5,571 nucleotides of DNA from Frankiaceae bacterium (lineage in GTDB: Bacteria; Actinomycetota; Actinomycetes; Frankiales; Frankiaceae). The position numbers and the translations under genes are program-made. The first letter of the stretch is position 1. The number at the start of each line of letters is the position of its first letter. Under the pieces are notes generated by a model. That model made no database searches, was not told the DNA's origin, and saw only the letters and a program-made list of their open reading frames with translations. Location: NCBI GenBank assembly GCA_030840885.1, contig JAVEDQ010000356.1, positions 1 through 5,571 on the forward strand, read 5' to 3'. This document shows positions 1 to 5,173 of the stretch, in pieces.

Positions 1-365
1 CCGTTGAAGAAGCCCTTGAAGTCCTCGTGCAGCAGCGTGTGCTCGCGGATGCGGCCGGCGAAGGCGTCGACCTGCTCCTGCGTCGGCAGCTCGCCGTAGA
101 TCAGGAGGTAGGACACCTCGAGGAACGAGGCCTTGCCGGCGAGCTGGTCGATCGGATAGCCGCGGTAGCGCAGGATGCCGGCGCCGCCGTCGATGAAGCA
201 GATGTCGGACTTGCAAGCCGCCGTGTTGGCGAAGCCGGGGTCGAAGGTGACCTGCCCGGTGTCGGCCAGCAGCTTGCGGACGTCGAACCCGAAGGGCTTG
301 TCTGTTCCCTCTACAGCAGGCAGCTCCTCGACGCCGTCGTCGTAGTTCAGCTGGAAGTTGGTCAC
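1..365 (-). CDS. gltA: Citrate synthase, N-terminal part (runs off the left edge)
   Basis: This is the first 121 residues of citrate synthase, which condenses oxaloacetate and acetyl-CoA to citrate at the entry of the TCA cycle in the cytosol. Recognition rests on family blocks seen here: FDPGFANTAACKS (residues 41-53), IDGGAGILRYRGYPIDQL (58-75), FLEVSYLLIYGELP (81-94) and REHTLLHEDF (107-116). These match the conserved N-terminal half of actinobacterial type II citrate synthases almost word for word. The family is usually about 430 residues, so roughly 70% of the gene, including the catalytic His and Asp, lies outside the window. The GTG start at 365 is chosen because GGAGG (374-370) precedes it by four bases. 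The first ~35 residues are variable, as usual in this family. It lies 157 bp downstream of the glycosyltransferase operon on the same strand but behind a terminator-like hairpin, so it is probably transcribed separately. Family identity is near certain; the symbol follows the usual name. Confidence 0.95.
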   Translation of the reverse strand, partial: MTNFQLNYDDGVEELPAVEGTDKPFGFDVRKLLADTGQVTFDPGFANTAACKSDICFIDGGAGILRYRGYPIDQLAGKASFLEVSYLLIYGELPTQEQVDAFAGRIREHTLLHEDFKGFFN

Positions 366-379
366 CGGTCCTCCGGAGG
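366..379 (-). promoter_or_regulatory. Ribosome binding site of gltA inside a perfect 10-bp palindrome
   Basis: Read on the minus strand, GGAGG (374-370) sits four bases before the GTG start and fixes it. The Shine-Dalgarno core is the right half of the perfect palindrome CCTCCGGAGG (370-379). The CCTCC half is identical to the anti-Shine-Dalgarno core of 16S rRNA. The halves abut with no loop, so they cannot fold on each other in one RNA molecule; the palindrome may simply be chance. Confidence 0.7.
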
Positions 380-460
380 GGTTGGCTGTGCAGGATCTGG
401 AGCTCGACGAGCCGCTCGCCGTGGTCGCTTCGCAGTCTCTCAGGTGCATGTGACAGGCGG

Positions 461-477
461 AAACTGCCCCGCGGCAG
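461..477 (-). terminator. Terminator-like hairpin after the glycosyltransferase operon
   Basis: On the minus strand CTGCC, loop GCGG, GGCAG (477-464) is followed directly by TTT (463-461). Three G residues before the stem could form G-U wobble pairs with those Us. It lies about 45 bp past the TAG stop of the membrane mannosyltransferase-like gene and about 95 bp before gltA. That is where a terminator separating the two units would be expected. The stem is only 5 bp of perfect pairing and the U-run is short, so it may be a weak or inactive intrinsic terminator. The rest of 366-522 shows no convincing promoter hexamers and no gene. Confidence 0.35.
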
Positions 478-522
478 CCCGCGCCTATCCGTGCTGGGAG
501 CCGGGTATGAGCAGTACGGAAG

Positions 523-1698
523 CTAGGGAACCGACAGGCCGAGGAAGGCCAGCAACGCGTAGGACGCGAGCAGGGCGGCGGTGACCGCCAGCGCGGCCTG
601 CCACAGCCGCGGTCGGCCGCCCAGCAGCCGGGCCCCGACGATCACGAAGGGGAAGGCGCTCCAGGCGTAGCGCTCGAACGAGTCGAGATTGGTCCCGACC
701 AGCGACCCCGCGAGGGTGCAGGCGCACCACGCGGTGTAGGACGCCGGCAGGGTGCGGGCCATCACGACCAGCAAGCCGAGCACAACGAGCAGCCAGGGCA
801 CGTGCAACCCGGTGCCGATCTCGCCGTGGGCCAGACCGCGTGCCGCGTCGAGCACGGTGGTCACCGGGTTGGTGGTGGGTCCGTGCAGCCGGGCGTCCTG
901 CTGGATGCGCAGCGGCTGGAACGGGTCACCGAACCGCACGCCGAGGTAGACGAAGTACAGGCCGGCCCCGACCAGCGGCGCGACGACCGCCGCTGCGCGG
1001 GGGAGCAGGGCGCCGCGCTCGCCATCCGGACGCCGATGTTGGCGAACCGCCTCGATCAACCCAGGCACACAGAGCAGCAGACCCGTGGGTCGGCACAGCG
1101 CAGCCGCAGCGCCGGCCCCGGCGGCGAGCCACCAGTGCTCGCGCCGCAGCCCGAGGAAGACGAGCACGGCCGCGAGACCGGCCAGCGCCTCGGTGTAGCC
1201 CATGACCAGCACGAACGCGGGGGGAGCGAGCACCAGCAGCCAGACCGCGCGCTCGCCGGTCTCGTCCCCCCACCCCTCGGCGACGACGAGGCGCCAGAGC
1301 GCGGCGGCGAACGCGAGCGCCGTCAGGTTGACGACGATCAGCAGTGCGGGCCCGGGGAAGGTTCCGAGTCCGACGATCCGCACGACCAGCGGTAGCAGTG
1401 GGAAGAACCGGCGGGCCTCGACGGGTAGGCCTCCGTAGCCCTTGTCCGCGAGGTCGCGGTAGAACGCCGAATCCCAGCCGAGCAGCCCGGTGGAATGCGG
1501 GAACGGATTGGTGCCGCCGACGTCGGTCGCCTGGTGACGCAGATAGACCGACAGCGCGAGCGCGGCCCCGACGACCACCCGGGCGACCAGCCAGCTCACC
1601 AGGAGCGTCGGGAGCATGCCGACGAACGGGCGCCAGGTCTGCTCGCGCCGCCGGGTGGGGCGGCCGGGGGCGGTCGGCGCCGCCGCCGGGGCGGTCAT
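523..1698 (-). CDS. Multi-pass membrane glycosyltransferase, PIG-V-like (putative mannosyltransferase, GT-C fold)
   Basis: This is a 391-residue, very hydrophobic protein with roughly 8-10 membrane segments after a short basic cytosolic tail (residues 1-24, RPTRRREQ). Motifs in order are WDSAFYRDLADKGY (75-88) in the first extracytoplasmic loop, RRFFPLLPL (96-104), MGYTEAL (166-172), RPTG (203-206), GDPF (257-260) and SFERYAWSAFPF (340-351). The WDS..Y..LA..GY, YTEAL and RPTG series is the pattern of PIG-V-type mannosyltransferases (GT76, Pfam PF04188) and their bacterial relatives. These belong to the GT-C class and use a polyprenyl-phosphate sugar on the outer face of the membrane, with the loop Asp as likely catalytic base. 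Mannose as substrate is inferred from the family only. Its ATG overlaps the stop of the upstream GT39-like gene by four bases (ATGA, 1698-1695) and lacks a good Shine-Dalgarno sequence, so translation is probably coupled. Stop is TAG at 523-525. Membrane GT-C identity is solid; the family call is by motif, not by search. Confidence 0.85.
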   Translation of the reverse strand: MTAPAAAPTAPGRPTRRREQTWRPFVGMLPTLLVSWLVARVVVGAALALSVYLRHQATDVGGTNPFPHSTGLLGWDSAFYRDLADKGYGGLPVEARRFFPLLPLVVRIVGLGTFPGPALLIVVNLTALAFAAALWRLVVAEGWGDETGERAVWLLVLAPPAFVLVMGYTEALAGLAAVLVFLGLRREHWWLAAGAGAAAALCRPTGLLLCVPGLIEAVRQHRRPDGERGALLPRAAAVVAPLVGAGLYFVYLGVRFGDPFQPLRIQQDARLHGPTTNPVTTVLDAARGLAHGEIGTGLHVPWLLVVLGLLVVMARTLPASYTAWCACTLAGSLVGTNLDSFERYAWSAFPFVIVGARLLGGRPRLWQAALAVTAALLASYALLAFLGLSVP

Positions 1699-3311
1699 CG
1701 CTTGGGTGCGTACTGGTACAACTCGAGCCGCTCGTAGGACTGCGAAGGCTTCCTTGCCTGGATCACCTGCTTGACCTTGCGCGCCGAGTTGAGCTGCTCG
1801 CGCACGTTCGGGCAGAGGTTCTCGTAGGTGCGGTACTCGCCGTTGAACGCCAGCCAGACGGTGGCGTTCGGGCCGGCCTCGGCCAGCGCCCGGTTGGCGA
1901 GCGCACCACCGTCGGCGGCCGCGTTGCGCTGCTGGTAGTCGCGCCAGTCGACGCGGCCGACGGGGGCGTAGGTCGGGATCACGTGGGTGACCATGCCGGG
2001 AGGGAGCTTCTGACGCGCGAGGCCGGGACCGAGCTGATCGGGGCAGACCAGGAGCACGTCGCCCGAGTGGGCCTCGGCGCGCAAGAACGATGCCACCTCA
2101 TTGGCCTGCGTCCGCTGCAACCGGATTTGCTGGCCACCGGCGATGACACCGAGCACGGCGAGCAGCACCAGGGTGACGCGGAGCAGTTTCGGGTCGGCGA
2201 TGCGCTCGGTACCGAGGGCGACGGCGAGCAGATACGGCGCGAAGGCGGTGACGGTGTACCGGTCGGCCCAGGCGTTGCCGACGAGCAGGCCGACGCTGAC
2301 GGCGACGAAGAGGGTGCCGAGCGAGAGGACGAGCAGTAGCCGACCCGGCTCGTGGCCGCGGAGGTCGATGAGGATCTGATGCCTGCCGGCAGGGGATCCG
2401 AACACCGCCGCGGTGAGCAGGGCGATCGAAACGAGCAGGAGGGCCCGCCCGACGGTGGTGGGGCCTCCCGACCACTGTCCGAAGGCGTGGACGACCGCGG
2501 CGAAAGAGGCCGGCTCGCCCCACGGGGTACCGGTGTGCTTCCCCTGGTAGAGGAAATTCGGCAGCCACGGCAGGAAGAGCACCCCACCGAGCACGAGGCC
2601 GAGCAGCGCCAACCTACGGTTGCGCTTCGCCGACGGGAACGACCCGCGCACGGAGCCGACGAGCAGCAGCAGTCCCAGCGTGAAGAGCAGGTAGAGCGAC
2701 CAGTAGTGGGTCAGGGCGACAGCGACGGCGGCGAACCCCAGCCCGACCACGGAGCCGATGCTCGGCGCACGCAGCGTCTTCTCGAGCGCCAGCCCGCCGA
2801 GCAGGGCGAGCAGGAGCAGCAGGCTGTACATCCGCGTCTCGGTCGCGAAGTACATCGCGAACGGGGAGGTGATGAGGATGAGCATCGCGACCCGGGCCGC
2901 CCGTGGGCCGATCACCCGGCGGGCGAGGTACCAGAGCGGGACGGCACAGGCCAGGTTCAGCAATGCGGAGAGGCCCCGCACGGTGCGGCTGCCGGTGCCG
3001 AAGAGCTCGATCCAGCCGTGGAGCAGCAGGTAGTACAGCGGCGGGCTGCCGTCCTCGCGAAGGGCCTGCCACAGCGAGTTCCCGCCGCTCAGCGGCAGCC
3101 GCGCGATCTCGACGCTCTGCGCCTCGTCGAGCCACAACGCCTGCCCGGCCACGAAGCGCAGGACCAGTCCCGCGACGACGGCGAGCCCGAGCAGGACCGG
3201 CACGGCACGCCAGCCCCCACCGGGCGCGGCTGGCGTCGAACGGTGCCCGGCCGGCTGGCCCGCCGCGTCGTCGACGGGTCCGGCGGGTTCGCGGACGGCT
3301 ACGTCAGCCAT
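1695..3311 (-). CDS. GT39-like GT-C membrane glycosyltransferase with soluble C-terminal domain
   Basis: This 538-residue protein should transfer a sugar from a polyprenyl-phosphate donor to an envelope acceptor outside the membrane, like PMT/ArnT-type enzymes. After a polar cytosolic tail (1-34) and first helix (about 36-55) comes the acidic loop motif LWLDEAQS (59-66), then EDGSPPLYYLLLHGW (86-100), ATETRMYSLL (156-165), THYWSLYLL (201-209) and ADRYTVTAFAPY (349-360). About 9-11 membrane segments end near residue 398. The last ~140 residues are hydrophilic and probably form an extracytoplasmic domain. The DE pair in loop 1 and the E.RMY.L block are typical of the GT39 / ArnT-like superfamily. 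The start is the only possible one upstream, because an in-frame TGA lies just before it (3320-3318). There is no Shine-Dalgarno sequence, and the start region is duplicated 14 bp upstream. It sits 62 bp after the oxidoreductase and overlaps the next gene by 4 bp. Donor and acceptor are unknown. Confidence 0.9.
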   Translation of the reverse strand: MADVAVREPAGPVDDAAGQPAGHRSTPAAPGGGWRAVPVLLGLAVVAGLVLRFVAGQALWLDEAQSVEIARLPLSGGNSLWQALREDGSPPLYYLLLHGWIELFGTGSRTVRGLSALLNLACAVPLWYLARRVIGPRAARVAMLILITSPFAMYFATETRMYSLLLLLALLGGLALEKTLRAPSIGSVVGLGFAAVAVALTHYWSLYLLFTLGLLLLVGSVRGSFPSAKRNRRLALLGLVLGGVLFLPWLPNFLYQGKHTGTPWGEPASFAAVVHAFGQWSGGPTTVGRALLLVSIALLTAAVFGSPAGRHQILIDLRGHEPGRLLLVLSLGTLFVAVSVGLLVGNAWADRYTVTAFAPYLLAVALGTERIADPKLLRVTLVLLAVLGVIAGGQQIRLQRTQANEVASFLRAEAHSGDVLLVCPDQLGPGLARQKLPPGMVTHVIPTYAPVGRVDWRDYQQRNAAADGGALANRALAEAGPNATVWLAFNGEYRTYENLCPNVREQLNSARKVKQVIQARKPSQSYERLELYQYAPKR

Positions 3312-3325
3312 GAGGGGTCAGCCAT
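3299..3325 (-). other. Eight-codon reading frame overlapping the GT39-like start, out of frame
   Basis: An ATG at 3325-3323, in the upstream copy of the duplicated start region, opens a frame reading M-A-D-P-S-W-L-T and ending at TAG (3301-3299). It spans the true ATG at 3311 and is shifted relative to it because the repeat period is 14. Ribosomes starting there would terminate ten bases past the real start. Neither ATG has a Shine-Dalgarno sequence, so use of either cannot be judged from sequence; this frame may just be a by-product of the duplication. Confidence 0.25.
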
Positions 3326-3328
3326 GAG
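3303..3328 (-). repeat. Tandem duplication of the GT39-like translation start
   Basis: GTCAGCCATGAG on the plus strand occurs at 3303-3314 and again, without mismatch, at 3317-3328 (period 14). On the coding strand each copy reads CTCATGGCTGAC, so the start codon and the next two codons are present twice. The downstream copy is the true start; the upstream ATG is out of frame. An exact 12-mer repeat at this spacing points to a local slippage-type duplication. Confidence 0.85.
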
Positions 3329-3366
3329 AGCTTCGCGGGCACGGCGTAGGAGCGGTCGCCGGGATT

Positions 3367-3388
3367 GCGGCGGTCAGGCAACCGCCGC
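3367..3388 (-). promoter_or_regulatory. Perfect 8-bp hairpin straddling the oxidoreductase stop codon
   Basis: On the minus strand GCGGCGGT (3388-3381), loop TGCCTG (3380-3375), ACCGCCGC (3374-3367) form an uninterrupted, all but one G-C, stem with a six-base loop. The TGA stop (3376-3374) spans the loop/stem junction. The following bases are AATCCC, not a U-run, so it is not a canonical intrinsic terminator. Because it lies between two genes of one probable operon, it could protect the 3' end of a processed oxidoreductase message, cause partial termination, or slow ribosomes at the stop. The structure is certain as a sequence; its role is inferred. Confidence 0.55.
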
Positions 3389-4900
3389 GTCCTCGGGCAG
3401 CCCGGCCTTCGGCTCGGAGGAGCTGGTCGGGGAGGCCGCCTCGTGGTAGTCCTCCTCCACGTTCACGTCCCACACGTCGTGGTGCGTGCCGTCGACGATG
3501 TTCTGCACCGTCAGCTGCGCGGTGAACATCGAGTGGTCCTGGTTGTTGTAACGGAACATCCCGTTCCGACCGACCGGGTGCAGGTTCGGGGTGTTCTCCT
3601 CCATCCAACGCCGCATGACGTCGACGTTGCCCTTGTAGGCGGCGTCGTAGAACGGATACGCCTTCGGCATCCGCACGACGAAACCGCGCTCGACCTGCTC
3701 GGGCTTCGCGAAGCCGAGGATCTCGAGCTCGCGCTTGGCCTGGGCGAGCAGATCGTCGTCGGACTTCGTCCAGGTCTCGTCGCCGACGCTCACGAAGAGT
3801 TCGAGGCCCAGGCAGGTCTTACCGTCCTGGACCAGGTACGGCGACCAGGAACCGAAGTTCTGGATGCGGCCGACCTTCACCTCGGGTGAGTGGATGTAGA
3901 TCCAGTTGTCCGGGAAGCCGACGCTCTCGGGTACGACCACGGCCACCGTGATGAAGTCGCGGTACTTGAGGGACTGAGCCGCGGTGAGTACCTCCGCCGG
4001 CGGCTTCGGGTCCAGGGACTGCAGCAGCGACGAGAGCGGCATGGACGAGACGAACTGGTCGCCGTCGTAGCGCTTCTCCGCGCCGAGGTCGGTGCGCTTG
4101 GCCTCGGGGGCGCCGGCGCCGGGGCCGTAGCCACCGGTGACGACGGTGGTCACCCCGACGACGCCCTTGCCCGGCTCCCAGTGAACCGTGCGGACCTTCT
4201 CCTCGAGAACGATGTGCCCGGATCCCGCCTCGACCTTCTTGGCCGCTGTCTCCCACATCATCCCGGGGCCGTACTTCGGGTACTGGAACTCCTCGATCAG
4301 CGAGGTGATGTCCTTCTGGTTGCGACCCGGCCGCAGCGCGTTCCAGATCGCCGAGAACAACGAGAGGTTCTTGATGCGCTGCGCCGCCCAGTCGGCTTCG
4401 AGCTCGCTGCCCGGAACGCCCCACAGCTTCTCGGTGTAGGTCCGGAAGAAGTGGTCGTAGAGGCGCCAGCCGAACCGCGAGGCGACCCAGCCCTCGAACT
4501 TGGTCTGGTCCTTCGGCGGCCGTACGCGAACCCACATGTAGGAGAGCACGCAGCGAATCGCCTCGAGGATCCCGAGGTTGCCCAGCGCGTTGCCCGCCTT
4601 CAACGGGTAGTCGAACAGCTTGCCGTCGTAGAAGATGCGGCTCATCCGCGGGCGCATCATGAAGTCCTCGTCCGGCAGGATCTCGTGCCACAGCGCCTCG
4701 ACCTCGGGCACCTTGGTGAAGAAGCGGTGGCCGCCGATGTCGAAGCGCCACCCCTCCCGCTCCGCGGTACGGCTGATGCCGCCGACCATGGCGTCGCCCT
4801 CGAGAACGGTGACGGGCACGTCCCGCTTCACGAGTTCGAAGGCGGCGGTGAGGCCGGCCGGGCCTGCTCCGATGACGACGACTTGCGGCTTCTCGGCCAC
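3374..4900 (-). CDS. FAD-dependent oxidoreductase, amine-oxidase / UDP-galactopyranose-mutase-like
   Basis: This is a 508-residue cytosolic flavoprotein with no signal peptide or membrane span. The N-terminal Rossmann motif VVVIGAGPAGLTAAFEL (7-23) with Glu34 ending strand two (TVLEGD) binds the FAD ADP part. GGISRT (40-45) and DIGGHRFF (54-61) resemble the GGH segment of UDP-galactopyranose mutase. Other conserved blocks are YTEKLWG (155-161), YPKYGPGMMWE (207-217) and a C-terminal flavin motif GMFRYNNQDHSM (447-458). A Gly/Pro/Ala-rich insert (256-266) looks like a surface loop. Known UGMs are about 370-400 residues, so this longer protein is a relative rather than a clear UGM; protoporphyrinogen-oxidase-type labels are equally generic. 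The GTG at 4900 is preferred because AGGAG lies four bases upstream and the protein begins just before the Rossmann strand. An upstream ATG at 5014 would add 38 Arg-rich residues unlike the family. It is the first gene of a three-gene operon with two GT-C transferases, suggesting action on a sugar or lipid-linked precursor. Reaction unknown. Confidence 0.92.
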   Translation of the reverse strand: MAEKPQVVVIGAGPAGLTAAFELVKRDVPVTVLEGDAMVGGISRTAEREGWRFDIGGHRFFTKVPEVEALWHEILPDEDFMMRPRMSRIFYDGKLFDYPLKAGNALGNLGILEAIRCVLSYMWVRVRPPKDQTKFEGWVASRFGWRLYDHFFRTYTEKLWGVPGSELEADWAAQRIKNLSLFSAIWNALRPGRNQKDITSLIEEFQYPKYGPGMMWETAAKKVEAGSGHIVLEEKVRTVHWEPGKGVVGVTTVVTGGYGPGAGAPEAKRTDLGAEKRYDGDQFVSSMPLSSLLQSLDPKPPAEVLTAAQSLKYRDFITVAVVVPESVGFPDNWIYIHSPEVKVGRIQNFGSWSPYLVQDGKTCLGLELFVSVGDETWTKSDDDLLAQAKRELEILGFAKPEQVERGFVVRMPKAYPFYDAAYKGNVDVMRRWMEENTPNLHPVGRNGMFRYNNQDHSMFTAQLTVQNIVDGTHHDVWDVNVEEDYHEAASPTSSSEPKAGLPEDAAVA

Positions 4901-4904
4901 GATG

Positions 4905-4917
4905 CTCCTGGACCTCC
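4905..4917 (-). promoter_or_regulatory. Ribosome binding site deciding the oxidoreductase start
   Basis: On the minus strand AGGAG (4909-4905) lies four bases before the GTG at 4900, with a second GGAGG (4917-4913) twelve bases before it. No comparable site precedes the alternative ATG at 5014. The spacing equals that of the gltA site in this same window, which supports the GTG. Confidence 0.75.
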
Positions 4918-4959
4918 GTCCGAGACTTCGCCCGGCAAGAGGACTTCTTCGCTGGGTGA

Positions 4960-4986
4960 GCAACCGGCGGAGGTCGGCGCGGTTGC
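4960..4986. promoter_or_regulatory. Inverted repeat in the operon leader (operator or RNA stem-loop)
   Basis: GCAACCG (4960-4966) and CGGTTGC (4980-4986) are perfect 7-bp inverted arms around a 13-base centre, 60 bp upstream of the oxidoreductase GTG. As DNA, arm centres are 20 bp apart, close to two helical turns, as for a dimeric repressor site; as RNA it would be a leader stem-loop. In GC-rich DNA a 7-bp arm can occur by chance, so the call is tentative. Confidence 0.3.
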
Positions 4987-5060
4987 GTCGCCCATTCTGC
5001 CCGACCACATGCACCGGAACCGTTGACCGAACGCCTGCGTGTTACCGACAGTGCGAAATC

Positions 5061-5097
5061 GTGACGTCTTCCGGCGGTGACCTACGCCCTCGGTGAC
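5061..5097. repeat. Three GTGAC motifs at an exact 16-bp period upstream of the operon
   Basis: GTGAC occurs at 5061, 5077 and 5093, each exactly 16 bp apart (GTCAC on the coding strand). The last two copies extend to CGGTGAC. The bases between are not conserved. A related GTTAC lies at 5041. The array sits 160-200 bp before the oxidoreductase GTG, in the middle of the 273-bp gap, so it could be a set of direct half-sites for a regulator. I see no confident -10/-35 pair in the gap. Confidence 0.4.
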
Positions 5098-5130
5098 GCT
5101 CCGGTGTTCCTGAGGTGTGAGAAACCTGTC

Positions 5131-5155
5131 GGTCCCCGCAGCCCCGGCCGGGACC
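5131..5155 (-). terminator. Weak hairpin after the right-edge gene
   Basis: GGTCCC (5131-5136) and GGGACC (5150-5155) are complementary 6-bp arms around a 13-base GC-rich loop, about 20-40 bp past the stop codon at 5174. There is no U-run on the minus strand, so it would be at best a non-canonical terminator or a 3'-end stabilising structure. Confidence 0.2.
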
Positions 5156-5173
5156 ACTCGCGGGACGGGGGTT

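Noticed and set aside
27..584. Plus-strand 185-codon frame across gltA and the adjacent gap
   Set aside because: It is antisense to unmistakable citrate synthase sequence and continues through the terminator-like region with no protein features.
802..1395. Long plus-strand open frame (197 codons) inside the PIG-V-like gene
   Set aside because: It is antisense to a gene with clear membrane motifs, and its composition (Arg, Gly, Glu, Gln, Pro rich, low complexity) is typical of the mirror frame of GC-rich coding DNA.
1344..3449. Plus-strand frames of 331 and 365 codons opposite the GT39-like gene
   Set aside because: They have no recognisable domain and hydrophilic low-complexity composition, and they lie opposite a well-supported membrane protein. 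They also cross gene boundaries without regard to structure.
3318..3608. Minus-strand 96-codon frame ending at the TGA just before the GT39-like start
   Set aside because: It mostly overlaps the flavoenzyme C-terminus in another frame, is Arg/Gly/Pro rich and has no ribosome site or motif.
3374..4900. Naming the flavoenzyme glf (UDP-galactopyranose mutase) or hemY/hemG
   Set aside because: FAD motifs are shared by the whole superfamily and the length exceeds UGM by over 100 residues; no substrate-specific residue set could be confirmed by eye.
3890..5026. Plus-strand frame of 378 codons opposite the oxidoreductase
   Set aside because: It mirrors the flavoprotein codons; the minus strand carries exact FAD motifs, so the plus frame is a by-product of GC-rich codon use.
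5023..5028. TTGACC as a -35 box on the plus strand
   Set aside because: No -10 element lies 16-18 bases downstream, and there is no gene in that direction.
5016..5043. Plus-strand GGAAC ... GTT resembling an extracytoplasmic-function sigma promoter
   Set aside because: The spacing is about 20 bases instead of the usual 18-19, and it points away from the operon with no plus-strand gene to serve.
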